Below are positions 7,251 to 15,314 of a stretch of 30,755 bases of DNA, in pieces (the stretch's first letter is position 1; each line of letters opens with the position of its first letter). Location of the stretch: contig DATDBU010000094.1 in NCBI GenBank assembly GCA_036524675.1, forward strand, positions 1 to 30,755. The letters are read 5' to 3'. Position numbers and translations under genes: made by a program. The stretch is from DATDAW01 sp036524675. Its GTDB lineage: Bacteria; Verrucomicrobiota; Verrucomicrobiia; Chthoniobacterales; DASVRZ01. The notes below the pieces were generated by a model, which saw only the letters and a program-made list of their open reading frames with translations, searched no databases and had not been told where the DNA came from.

Positions 7251-8046
7251 ACTCTTTGCCTTTGCCCTGCGTAATCTCCAGGCGATAGGCCGCGTTTAGG
7301 GAATATCGGTCGTCCAATCTTTGGACGACCCCGACTTCGATAGCATGGGTATCCGCATCAAAGCGATATCTCACCCGTGGAGATCCGAACACGAGCGTGT
7401 TCTCCTGAACCTCGCTAATGGCGACAAGGTCCGGACGAGGCGGCGTAGCGTAGGAAACGATGTCCCCCGTTCGAAATTGATACCGCACCTGCAATCGGGT
7501 CGTCGGAAAAAGGTCGAACCAAGTCGAAAATCCCGCCGTTTGCGCCGTTGAATCAAAGAGCACACCCCTTGCAAAGAACCATTGTGGCGAATACTGGACG
7601 CTTATCCCCCATCGCTCGCCCCCCTGCCACGTGAGCGCCAACGATGGGGAAAGGCCGATTCCCGACGAATCCCACTCTCCGGAAATGCGGCCTATCGAAC
7701 GCATATCCACGAGCAACCGCGGCGCGCGCCAGCCGAGGCCAAACTTTCGCTCTACTCCCGCGCGAATCCCGACGTCCATTCGGCTAAGGTCGGAAAATCG
7801 AACGACGGACTCGCCCTCCGCGGACAGACCCAGATGCCAGCGCCAGTCACGACTCCACACTCCCGCCGTTTGAACCCCGATCCGCCCACCGACAACGCCA
7901 GTGGCGATGCGATCGCGTGAAGCGTCGGAATTTGAGATATTACTTTCGTATCTCGCCCATATGTCCCCTGTTATATCCAGCGACCCGGCATGGAGCGCGC
8001 CGGGATAAACAACGCAAGTTAACAGGATCCAGAGGGGTAACCGCAT
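7207..8046 (-). CDS. Predicted outer-membrane beta-barrel protein, unknown function
   Basis: A 279-residue protein with a signal peptide (MRLPLWILLTCVVYPGALHA). The mature part is a series of alternating polar and aromatic strands ('WRWHLGLSAEGESVV', 'RWGISVQYSPQWFF', 'TRLQVRYQFRTGD', 'YSLNAAYRLEI') and ends in 'HVFEFGARVEL', resembling a barrel with a final amphipathic strand. I recognise no specific family. It is the first gene of a three-gene overlapping unit with the cupredoxin-like protein and the cyclase, which suggests all three serve one surface-sensing or redox task; this is inferred from context only. Confidence 0.7.
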   Translation of the reverse strand: MRLPLWILLTCVVYPGALHAGSLDITGDIWARYESNISNSDASRDRIATGVVGGRIGVQTAGVWSRDWRWHLGLSAEGESVVRFSDLSRMDVGIRAGVERKFGLGWRAPRLLVDMRSIGRISGEWDSSGIGLSPSLALTWQGGERWGISVQYSPQWFFARGVLFDSTAQTAGFSTWFDLFPTTRLQVRYQFRTGDIVSYATPPRPDLVAISEVQENTLVFGSPRVRYRFDADTHAIEVGVVQRLDDRYSLNAAYRLEITQGKGKEYENHVFEFGARVEL

Positions 8047-8128
8047 TTTGGCCTGCGACTATGCACTGCGATGGGATGTTCGTCCATAGGCGGAATGCCG
8101 CTACGACCTCAAGGAGAATGCCTAAATA

Positions 8129-8197
8129 GTGTTTGAAAAAGGTGGATGCATACCCGTGGTCGATGACGATGACCCCAGCTACGGGAGGGCGCTGTAG
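8129..8197 (+). pseudogene. Stump of a response-regulator receiver gene
   Basis: From a GTG at 8129 the frame reads a short leader, then IPVVDDDDPSYGRAL, then TAG (8195-8197). This matches the start of CheY/FixJ-like receivers (the V-V-D-D-D-x-S-x-R-x-A-L pattern), where the Asp cluster binds Mg2+. An AAGGAG lies at 8111-8116. The reading frame ends where the REP-like palindrome begins. Further on (about 8395-8440, plus) 'CIRNMPVGLKFRQ' faintly recalls the 'D-x-R-M-P-x-x-x-G-L-E' phosphoacceptor region with small deletions. The N-terminal match is visible; gene decay is inferred. Confidence 0.35.
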
Positions 8198-8217
8198 CCG
8201 GTCTCTGTGAGGCCGGC
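8197..8217. repeat. REP-like palindrome GCCGGTCTC-TGT-GAGGCCGGC
   Basis: The arms GCCGGTCTC (8197-8205) and GAGGCCGGC (8209-8217) pair over nine positions with one G-T wobble, around a TGT loop. It immediately follows the stop of the receiver stump. The compact GC-rich form resembles dispersed palindromic repeats of bacterial intergenic regions. Confidence 0.55.
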
Positions 8218-8750
8218 CTTTGCACGCTTTTCTGTCTGAGCTTTTCAAACACGGCTTAATGCTCTGCGTGTGCCAGGTAATAGGTATTTTGGATATCGTG
8301 TTCGAGCCTTGGACTTCGATGCCGACTTCTTTGAGGAAGCCATGGGCCGAGCACGTGATCGCGATTGTCCGAAACGCTACTGGCACCCGAATATCCTGCA
8401 TCAGGAATATGCCCGTCGGCTTGAAATTCCGCCAGACGCGAGCAAGGCCTCGTCCATTCCGGGAGGTTAAAAGCGAGGCCACTGCGTCTCTTTCCTCGGC
8501 GGGCTTCCAACGGCGTCATTACCTTCCCGCTTCGACCAGGATCTCTCGTCCAAGAGTCGGCCGATTCCCTCCTGAGAGTCGTCCGCAAAGATCATTAAAG
8601 TTAGCGCAAACTCCTCCCCTAGCAAAGCCGCCGTTTCCAAAGTTTCCCGAGCCACCACCGCCGCCCGGCCACGTCAATTGAAACCGTTAAGGCGTGCTAA
8701 GTGCCCCGCCATTGTGCCATTCGCTTTCCGCCGACAAACCATTAGAACTA

Positions 8751-8770
8751 GCTGTCGCCCAAACGACAGC
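8751..8770 (-). terminator. Hairpin just after the yeiH stop, possible terminator
   Basis: GCTGTCG (8751-8757) pairs perfectly with CGACAGC (8764-8770) across a 6-nt loop, starting 8 nt beyond the yeiH stop. No long U-run follows on the minus strand, so intrinsic termination is only moderately supported. Confidence 0.4.
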
Positions 8771-8778
8771 ACCAATCC

Positions 8779-9783
8779 TCACAGTCCCAGAAAATAGATT
8801 ACGCTCACCGCTACGATGAAAAGGACGATCCAGCCCGCCACAGCGACTTTGATGGCCACCAGCCCCTGCGAGCGCAATGAGGTGATGTCAACCTGGAGGC
8901 CCAGGCCGGCCATGGCCATGGTCATTAGAAAATTGGCCACAGTCAGCATCTGTTGATCGATCCTGATCCAAAGGTCGTGCCACTGGGGCAGACCGTAAAG
9001 CAGGCCCGTGTTGACGATGCCCACCAGTAGGAATCCGCCGACAAACCACGGCTTTTGCACCGGCCCAGCCTGAACATCCTCGCCTCTGAGCAATTGTCCG
9101 AGGATGAAGACGACCGGGACCAGCAGCACCACACGCAGCAATTTCACGATGGTGCCACTCTGCAGCGCTCCCGGCACAGCAGAAGCGGCAGCCATCACCT
9201 GAGCCACTTCGTGAAGGGTCGACCCGGCCAGAATTCCGTAGGTATCGGGCGAAAGGTGCAGATAGGTTTGCGCGAAAGTCAGGCCTAATGCCGCAATCGT
9301 CCCAAGAATACCACACATAGGAATGGCTAGGGCGATCTCTTTGTCGCGGGCACGAATTACCGGAGCCGCGGCCGCGACCGCGGAAGCCCCACAAATCGAA
9401 CTTCCCACCGCCAGAAGAAGCGGAAGCTGGCCCGCCAGCCCGGCGCGCCGGCCCAGCCAGGAGATGAACAGAATCCCGAACGCAATCACGATCAGGTCGA
9501 GAATGAGGATTTTCCAACCCGACTGCGCGATCAGGCCGAAATCGAGTCGCACACCCAAAAGGACAATGCCCCAGCGCAACAAACTCCGGGCCGAAAAGCT
9601 GATGCCGTCGCGCTGAAGCTCCGGCACGTGCATGACCCCGCGCCACAGCAAACCAAGAAGCATCGCAATGGACAGTGGCCCGAGCCGTTGCAGGCCCGGC
9701 AAGTCCCCTAAAATCCATCCGACGATGGCAACGAGAAGCGTCAGTCCGACCCCGGCACGGAAATGTGGGCAATGGAATTTCAT
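8779..9783 (-). CDS. YeiH/UPF0324-family putative exporter
   Basis: A 334-residue membrane protein with about ten hydrophobic segments. It matches the YeiH family (Cons_hypoth698): 'PLSIAMLLGLLWRG', 'LLRWGIVLLGVRLDFGLI', 'LAVGSSICGASAVAAAAPVIRA', 'GSTLHEVAQVMAA' and 'FLMTMAMAGLGLQVDI' are typical. Some members are linked to export of sulfur or sulfonate compounds, but the substrate here is unknown. The open frame extends to 9927, which would overlap the lysR end by 77 nt; ATG 9783 (MKFHCPHFRAGVG) is preferred, just before the first membrane segment. The upstream LysR gene is co-oriented, whereas in enterobacteria yeiE is divergent. Confidence 0.85.
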   Translation of the reverse strand: MKFHCPHFRAGVGLTLLVAIVGWILGDLPGLQRLGPLSIAMLLGLLWRGVMHVPELQRDGISFSARSLLRWGIVLLGVRLDFGLIAQSGWKILILDLIVIAFGILFISWLGRRAGLAGQLPLLLAVGSSICGASAVAAAAPVIRARDKEIALAIPMCGILGTIAALGLTFAQTYLHLSPDTYGILAGSTLHEVAQVMAAASAVPGALQSGTIVKLLRVVLLVPVVFILGQLLRGEDVQAGPVQKPWFVGGFLLVGIVNTGLLYGLPQWHDLWIRIDQQMLTVANFLMTMAMAGLGLQVDITSLRSQGLVAIKVAVAGWIVLFIVAVSVIYFLGL

Positions 9784-9850
9784 GCCCCATGCATATTCCG
9801 CCAGCACCCCTTCGGGGAAATCGTGGTTCTCGATATGCCATAATCTAAAG

Positions 9851-10795
9851 TTATGGGTCGGCCGCGCGGCCGGGGAGCTTGCCCGTGGCGCGTAAGACAA
9901 GATCGAAGAATGCTCCGGCTGCTCCAACGGGCCGCGGTCCCTGTGGGTAAATGAAATGGAACTGTCGTGTGATAGTGAGGCCTCGTACCGGCAGGGAAAG
10001 CAGTCGTCCCTGCGCCAGTTCGCGCTCCACGACGAAGCGGGAGAGAAATGTGAGCCCGTATCCGGAAGCCACCACGGCCTTGATGGCCTCGCTGCTGCTC
10101 AATTCGAGGTCGATATTCAGCTGCCTCGGATCGATGCCGTGCCGCTTCAGTGCCACTTCGACGATATCGCGCGTGCCCGAGCCTTTCTCGCGAAAGATCC
10201 AGGTTTGCTGTTTGAGCGCCGCAACCGAAAGAGGTCTGCCTTGCGCCAGCGGATTTCGCGCCGAGGCAACACAGATGATCTCATCATCGAGAAAGCATTC
10301 GGTTCGCAACCCAACCCGGGTGCAACGCCCTTCGATTAATCCCATGTCGAGTTTTCGCTCCAGAGCCGCCTCGATGATTTCTTCCGTGTTGCCGGTTTTT
10401 ACCTTCAACCTCAAATCGGGCCACGTCCGCCTGCTTTGCACAAGCCAGTTGGGCAAAAGATATTGGCTGATAGTCGAAGTCCCTCCGAGGCTGAGCTTTC
10501 CACTAATGACGCCCTTCTTTCCCCGAATGCGCTGGAGGACTTCTTCGTCGAGGCGGGCCACATGGCGCGCATGTTCCAGCAGAAGTGCCCCTGCACCGGT
10601 CATCGTCACGCCGCGGCTGCCGCGGTGAAAAAGCGGCTGGCCCACTTCGTCTTCAAGGACCTTGATGTGCTGAGTAACCGCCGGCTGGGAAAGATGGAGC
10701 ACCCTTGAAGCTTTGGTGAAGCTCAGATGCTCCGCCACTGCTTGAAAAACGGAAAGTCGATAGTCCACAATTCCCGGCTTTTTAACATCCCGCAT
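9851..10795 (-). CDS. LysR-family transcriptional regulator
   Basis: A 314-residue LysR-type regulator. The winged HTH is near the N-terminus: 'LSVFQAVAEHLSFTKASRVLHLSQPAVTQHIKVLEDEVGQPLFHR'. It is followed by an effector domain with the common 'GKLSLGGTSTISQYLLP' first strand and 'SSSEAIKAVVASGYGLTFLS' near the end. It resembles the CysB/YeiE branch by overall look, and its neighbour is a YeiH protein, the partner seen in many genomes. The frame extends to a TTG at 10834; ATG 10795 is preferred as a normal start. It probably controls the downstream yeiH and possibly itself. Confidence 0.88.
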   Translation of the reverse strand: MRDVKKPGIVDYRLSVFQAVAEHLSFTKASRVLHLSQPAVTQHIKVLEDEVGQPLFHRGSRGVTMTGAGALLLEHARHVARLDEEVLQRIRGKKGVISGKLSLGGTSTISQYLLPNWLVQSRRTWPDLRLKVKTGNTEEIIEAALERKLDMGLIEGRCTRVGLRTECFLDDEIICVASARNPLAQGRPLSVAALKQQTWIFREKGSGTRDIVEVALKRHGIDPRQLNIDLELSSSEAIKAVVASGYGLTFLSRFVVERELAQGRLLSLPVRGLTITRQFHFIYPQGPRPVGAAGAFFDLVLRATGKLPGRAADP

Positions 10796-10979
10796 CCGCG
10801 AGGCAAGGGAAGAACCATCACGATAGTGAGCCAAGATGGCATATTTTGTGCTTTGCCCCTCGCATCGTTCGACCCGCTAAACGCCACGTCCATATCAAGC
10901 CTTGACGGAGCCGAAGACGAAGTGGCCAAAAACTAACTTCAGGGAGTCAGCAAATCTCTGAAAATTCCAACCCATCTAA

Positions 10980-12341
10980 ATGTCACTAATTCGCAAGCAG
11001 CCCTTTTCGCTGCAAAAAACCATCGCCGCTCTCCTTTTGACCTTTCCTTTCGTAGAAAATGCATCCGCTCAATCCAGTTGGTGGAACGGAAAAACAGCCA
11101 CCGGCAACTGGGGCGGCGTCCGTGACACGTGGGCAAGCCACGGCGTCGCGGTCACCGGCTACTGGGAGGGTAATTACTACGGGGTTGCCTCCGGCGGCTT
11201 GCACAATATGGGCGCTTTCGATGAGGAGTTCGGCATCAAACTCGTTCTGGATTTCGCCAAACTCACTGGAAATAGTCTTCTAGACGGGCTCACCTTCGAA
11301 TCAAAGGGCCGTTACAAAAACGGAACCAACGTCAACAACTATGTGGGAGCTTCCAGCGCCTTCAACCCGTCCAATATCCAGGGCGGCCAATACTGGCGCT
11401 TTCGCGACGCGTTCTTTTCCTACACGACACCCGAGCTTTTCGGGGTAAAAAAACTGCTCACGATCTCTGGCGGCTGGCAAGATCCCTATCATTATTTCGC
11501 CCAGCAGCCGGATTCCAAGCTATTCGAAAACAACTCGATCAACACATCCAAGGGCTTGAGCATGAGCGACATCACATGGTCAGGCACCTACGCCGCGTGG
11601 GGTGGTTACATCAAGGTCCAACCAACGGACTGGTTCTACGCGCAATTCGGCATGTACGAAACGCTTATCGGAGCGACTGCCACGAACAACAACGGTCTGA
11701 ATTTCACCAGAAAATCCTCCGGTCCGGAATTCATCGGCGAAACAGGATTTACTCCGAAACTCGGCGCCGACCGGCTGGCGGGGAAATACGCCTTTGGGAG
11801 CATCTACTGGAATGCCGACAACACTTCCTTTGGATCCGAAGAGCATCACGACGGCCGGTACAACATCTATTTTCAGGCCGATCAACACCTTTACCGGGAG
11901 CCTTCTCCCGAAGCTCCTGCGCCCGTTTCCGACGGCAAAACGTCAAAGGAACCCGTAGCCCCGGCAGCGCCCCCCAAATTGACCGATCAGGGACTCTACT
12001 TGTTTAGCTTTTTCGTCTTCGCTGACGAAGAAAACAACCGGACCCCGTTCTATTTCCACGCCGGTTTCACGTACAAGGGACTCATTCCGCAACGGGACGA
12101 TGATCGGCTCGGGGTCGGATTCGCCTATGCCAGTTATAGTGACGACAAAGCAGATGCGGAAAAAGCCGCAGGCAAGACCATTCATCAGGAGCACGAAGCG
12201 CTGCTAGAGGCAGACTACCGGTGCCAGATCAATAAGTGGCTCTATCTCCAACCCTTCGTCCAGTACATCATTCGCCCTGGAGGAACGGGAGAGATCAATG
12301 ACGCGCTGGTGCTTGGGGTGAAAAGTATGATCACGTTCTAA
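10980..12341 (+). CDS. OprB-type carbohydrate-selective porin
   Basis: A 453-residue outer-membrane porin of the OprB family, which allows passive uptake of sugars. The signal peptide spans residues 1-30 (cleavage after NASA). The mature start 'QSSWWNGKTATGNWGGVRDTWASHGVAVTGYWEGNYYG' is the diagnostic OprB opening. Later barrel strands include 'GYIKVQPTDWFYAQFGMYE', 'GKYAFGSIYWNAD' and 'KWLYLQPFVQYIIRPGG', ending at Phe. A Pro/Ala-rich loop (about 300-335) is an unusual insertion. It stands alone, 638 nt before the symporter gene, and its stop is immediately followed by the MITE-like repeat. Confidence 0.9.
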   Translation: MSLIRKQPFSLQKTIAALLLTFPFVENASAQSSWWNGKTATGNWGGVRDTWASHGVAVTGYWEGNYYGVASGGLHNMGAFDEEFGIKLVLDFAKLTGNSLLDGLTFESKGRYKNGTNVNNYVGASSAFNPSNIQGGQYWRFRDAFFSYTTPELFGVKKLLTISGGWQDPYHYFAQQPDSKLFENNSINTSKGLSMSDITWSGTYAAWGGYIKVQPTDWFYAQFGMYETLIGATATNNNGLNFTRKSSGPEFIGETGFTPKLGADRLAGKYAFGSIYWNADNTSFGSEEHHDGRYNIYFQADQHLYREPSPEAPAPVSDGKTSKEPVAPAAPPKLTDQGLYLFSFFVFADEENNRTPFYFHAGFTYKGLIPQRDDDRLGVGFAYASYSDDKADAEKAAGKTIHQEHEALLEADYRCQINKWLYLQPFVQYIIRPGGTGEINDALVLGVKSMITF

Positions 12342-12515
12342 GGAACCACTGATTTAAAAGAATCAGTCACCACCAAGACACCAAGACCCCAAGGATTTAA
12401 GGATATTTTAGGTCAAAAATCAGCTTTCCCAGTGGGATTACGTTCTTCGATGTGTTGTTTTCCTCTTCCTTGGTATCTTGGTGCCTTGGTGGTTCATTTA
12501 ATCAGCGTTTCCCTA
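12341..12515. mobile_element. MITE-like inverted-repeat element
   Basis: The left end reads GGAACCACTGATTTAAAA and continues with CACCACCAAGACACCAAG. The right end, reverse-complemented, reads GGGAAACGCTGATTAAA and continues with ACCACCAAGGCACCAAG. The two ends are therefore imperfect inverted repeats of roughly 45 bases enclosing about 80 bases with no ORF. A TA dinucleotide borders each side, consistent with, though not proof of, a TA target duplication. It abuts the porin stop codon, so the folded transcript might also serve as a 3' hairpin. Confidence 0.6.
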
Positions 12516-13008
12516 AAGGTATTTTCAGAACGGAAATCACCCGAACTTTTAGCGCTCCTCTGGAACAAATTCCTTCAGCCTGGGCGTTTGATCGGCGCCT
12601 GAGCTGACTGATCATCTTTGTCCAATTTGTGTATTTTTGAGCAACTCTTCGGGTTTGGTTTTCCCAGCATCGTCTTTTGCGGTTCGCATCAGGAGTTCTT
12701 TGTCACGCATTTTCGTGTTTTTCTCAAATATGCCAATCGGCATGGAATCTGCTGAACTCTTACCAAGCAACAATCACCACGTTCATAATTATTCTTATAA
12801 CAATTTAAGATTCATACTTTCCAACAGCAGCCGAAATTTGGTGGTATCTAAGTTCTTTGTGAGGGGTTTATGGTTTTGTTTATCGATGACTATCCCCCAG
12901 CAGCTAACGCTTCACGGCCTCAGTCTAACAATATTCGTTAGGCGATCCGCCATTACTGCGATTCCCCAAAGTCCGGCGCCCAGGAAGTGCCTCCTAATCA
13001 CCCATTAA
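12516..13008. other. AT-rich upstream region of the symporter-ABC operon
   Basis: About 490 bases, distinctly more AT-rich than the rest, particularly 12700-12850. It should hold the promoter of the plus-strand operon starting at 13009. A 123-codon plus-strand frame at 12637-13008 shows no domain and unusual composition, and is not called. One short minus-strand frame is listed separately. Confidence 0.45.
12612..12743 (-). CDS. Short charged ORF (43 aa), possible small protein or gene remnant
   Basis: From ATG 12743 to TGA 12612 the frame reads MPIGIFEKNTKMRDKELLMR, then a Lys/Glu/Asp-rich tail with 'KTKPEELLKNTQIGQR'. The amphipathic, soluble character looks more like real coding sequence than chance. 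No Shine-Dalgarno sequence or known domain was recognised. It may be the C-terminal relic of a larger gene, because upstream in another frame lies MNVVIVAW. Confidence is low. Confidence 0.25.
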   Translation of the reverse strand: MPIGIFEKNTKMRDKELLMRTAKDDAGKTKPEELLKNTQIGQR

Positions 13009-14298
13009 ATGAAAAAGAAATCATCCTCCGCAGTGTTAATCCTGATAGCATTGATCCTGGGAGTCGCCGTCGGATACGCCTGTCACATCGCGTTTCCCGA
13101 CAAACAGACGGCAACCACGATCTCAGGCTATATCACCATTGTCGCCGACGTGTTCCTGCGTCTGATCAAGATGATCATTGCGCCTCTGGTGTTTACAACG
13201 CTGGTTGTGGGCATCGCGCATATGGGCGATCTCAAAACCGTCGGGCGCGTAGGCGCAAAGGCGATGGGGTGGTTCTTCACCGCCTCATTCATTTCACTTG
13301 GTCTCGGAATGCTACTCGTCAATTTGCTCCAGCCGGGAGCCAACATTGGCATGCCGCTGCCGGACGTGGACGCGGCAACCACTCTCAAAACATCCGCTTT
13401 CACGGTCAAAGGGTTCATCAGCCACTTGGTGCCAACATCGGTCGTGCACGCGATGGCGGAGAATGAGATCCTCCAAGTCGTCGTTTTTTCCATCTTCTTC
13501 GGTGTCGCGCTGGCAGCACTCGGCGATTATGGAAAAAGCCTCATTACGACGATCGATCAAGTGGCTCACGTCATGCTGAAAATTACCACCGGCATTATGT
13601 TCCTGGCTCCGCTGGCTGTTTTCGCCGCAGTTGCCGGAATCGTGACGACGCAGGGATTGGGAATCCTGGCAACATTCGCCAAGTTTGTGGGCGGTTTCTA
13701 TCTCTCGCTCTTCATCCTGTGGGGGGTTATCATATTGGCCGGGTTCATTTTCCTGGGCCCCCGGATATTGAAACTCCTTGGACTCGTGCGCGAACCGTTC
13801 CTCATTTCGTTTTCCACCGCAAGCTCCGAAGCGGCATTTCCGAAGATGCTCGAGTCTCTCGATAAATTCGGCGTGTCGCGCAAGATTAGCAGTTTTGTTT
13901 TGCCGCTCGGCTATTCGTTCAACCTGGATGGTTCAATGATGTATTGCACATTTGCCTCTCTTTTTATCGCCCAGGCTTACAATATCGAACTCTCGCTTGG
14001 CACCCAGATCGCAATGCTGCTGATGCTCATGTTAACTTCCAAGGGCGTAGCGGGCGTCCCACGCGCATCCCTGGTCGTCATTGCCGCGACGTTGAACCAA
14101 TTCAACATCCCGGAAGCCGGATTACTCCTGATTATGGGTATCGACACCTTCCTCGACATGGGGCGTTCGGCGACAAATGCCGTCGGCAATTCCGTTGCCT
14201 CCGCCGTCGTAGCCAAATGGGAGGGCCAACTCGGCGAAGAACCGATACAGGATGATGCTGATTCTCCACAGGGGGCCATGCCCGAAGCTGCGGCTTAG
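13009..14298 (+). CDS. DAACS-family acidic amino acid / dicarboxylate:cation symporter
   Basis: A 429-residue secondary transporter of the GltP/DctA (SLC1-like) family, importing glutamate, aspartate or C4-dicarboxylates with protons or sodium. Hallmarks are the serine-rich hairpin-1 tip 'ISFSTASSEAAFPKMLE', 'GYSFNLDGSMMYCTFASLFIAQ' (the NMDGT-like unwound helix 7), hairpin-2 'MLTSKGVAGVPRASLVV' and the substrate-binding helix 8 'DMGRSATNAVGNSVASAVVAKW'. Eight membrane helices are apparent. In family studies an Asp and Arg in helix 8 contact acidic amino acids; here the helix has Asp and Arg in DMGRSATN. It is first in a run of genes spaced 7 to 78 nt apart, ending with an aspartase. Confidence 0.93.
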   Translation: MKKKSSSAVLILIALILGVAVGYACHIAFPDKQTATTISGYITIVADVFLRLIKMIIAPLVFTTLVVGIAHMGDLKTVGRVGAKAMGWFFTASFISLGLGMLLVNLLQPGANIGMPLPDVDAATTLKTSAFTVKGFISHLVPTSVVHAMAENEILQVVVFSIFFGVALAALGDYGKSLITTIDQVAHVMLKITTGIMFLAPLAVFAAVAGIVTTQGLGILATFAKFVGGFYLSLFILWGVIILAGFIFLGPRILKLLGLVREPFLISFSTASSEAAFPKMLESLDKFGVSRKISSFVLPLGYSFNLDGSMMYCTFASLFIAQAYNIELSLGTQIAMLLMLMLTSKGVAGVPRASLVVIAATLNQFNIPEAGLLLIMGIDTFLDMGRSATNAVGNSVASAVVAKWEGQLGEEPIQDDADSPQGAMPEAAA

Positions 14299-14327
14299 TT
14301 GCCGGTTTTCAGCAGCATTCAAAGCCC

Positions 14328-15236
14328 ATGAAAGTCCGCTTCACCGCCATCCTGATAGTTGTCCTCGCCTGCATCCGCGTGGCGGCGGCCCAATCCTCAT
14401 CGCCCGCTGACGAACTCACGGGCGCGCTAAAAAAAATTCGCGATAGCAGCGTCGTCACCATCGGTTTCCGCCAGGACGCGATGCCGTTCTCCTATCTGAA
14501 CCCTCGCGGCAAGCCAATCGGATATTCGATCGAGCTTGGACGTTCCATCGTGGAGGAAATCAGCAACGAGTTGGGTGGTCAGGCGCTAACCATTAAGTTT
14601 GTTCCGGTGACCGCGGAAACGCGCATAGACGCCGTCCTCACGGGAACGATAGATCTCGAATGCGGTGTCACTACCAGCAACGTGGAACGTCGCAAGCGGG
14701 TCGCATTCTCGCCAGTAACCTTCGTAGCCGGCACTAAACTCATGGTCCAGCGCGGCTCCGCCATTAAGTCCTTTAAGGATCTGAAGAGCAGGACGGTCGC
14801 TGTCACTGCCGGCACGACCAACGAAAAGGCTATGCACGAGTTGTCCGACACATTCGACCTGGGCATCAAATTCGTCGCCTGCCCTAGTCACGATGACTCA
14901 TACGCACAAGTCGCTAGCGGAAAAGTCGATGCATTCGCCACCGACGATAGCCTGCTCTACGCGCTAATCGCAAAAAACAAATCGCAATCCAAACTGACGA
15001 TTGTCGGCGACTTTCTGACTTACGATCCATACGGAATTATGTTCCGCAAAGACGACGCGATGTTGGCCGCTGTCGTCGATCGCACTTTTCATCAGCTGGC
15101 CGAGTCCCGCGATCTCGAATACACCTACAAGCGCTGGTTTACCCACAAGCTACCCGGAGGCGAGGATTTGAACCTGCCAATGAGCCCTCAACTCGCGGAA
15201 ATCTTTCGCAGCCTCGGCGCCCCGGATGAGGACTGA
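14328..15236 (+). CDS. Periplasmic amino-acid-binding protein (SBP family 3), GltI-like
   Basis: A 302-residue exported binding protein with a signal peptide (about 1-21, ending AAA-Q). The two-lobe SBP_bac_3 pattern is clear: 'VVTIGFRQDAMPFSYLNPRGKPIGYSIEL', 'TRIDAVLTGTIDLECGVTTSNVERR', 'LKSRTVAVTAGTTNEKAM' and 'GKVDAFATDDSLLYALI'. The 'ECGVTTSNxERR' signature is common in glutamate/aspartate-binding GltI relatives. It lies 29 nt after the symporter and 78 nt before the ABC ATPase. It is one of two binding proteins in this operon, and the two differ in sequence and anchoring. Confidence 0.9.
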   Translation: MKVRFTAILIVVLACIRVAAAQSSSPADELTGALKKIRDSSVVTIGFRQDAMPFSYLNPRGKPIGYSIELGRSIVEEISNELGGQALTIKFVPVTAETRIDAVLTGTIDLECGVTTSNVERRKRVAFSPVTFVAGTKLMVQRGSAIKSFKDLKSRTVAVTAGTTNEKAMHELSDTFDLGIKFVACPSHDDSYAQVASGKVDAFATDDSLLYALIAKNKSQSKLTIVGDFLTYDPYGIMFRKDDAMLAAVVDRTFHQLAESRDLEYTYKRWFTHKLPGGEDLNLPMSPQLAEIFRSLGAPDED

Positions 15237-15314
15237 CGCCGGGCCAATAGAATCTCGACTCGCGCGCCTAAACACGTCAAGAATACGCGAAACCGCAGAT
15301 CGCCACCGGGTTTT

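Larger units (their letters stand above)
8047..8778. other. Gene-free stretch between the barrel gene and yeiH
   Basis: About 730 bases. It contains the receiver stump, the REP-like palindrome and, at the far end, a hairpin after yeiH. Open frames of up to 180 codons exist on both strands, but they overlap each other, cross the palindrome and show no recognisable domain, so none is annotated. The promoter of the minus-strand barrel-cupredoxin-cyclase unit should lie near 8050-8130. Confidence 0.45.

Noticed and set aside
7940..8482. 180-codon minus-strand frame in the gap before yeiH
   Set aside because: It runs from the barrel gene through the palindrome with no domain or plausible start; judged a chance frame.
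12903..12945. attC-like motif (TAAC ... CTAACAATATTCGTTAGGC) suggesting an integron site
   Set aside because: The inverted CTAAC/GTTAG pair is only 17 bases across and lacks the L and R box spacing of attC; no integrase or cassette genes nearby.
12637..13008. 123-codon plus-strand frame before the symporter
   Set aside because: Odd composition, no domain, AT-rich promoter-like DNA, and it overlaps the small minus-strand ORF.
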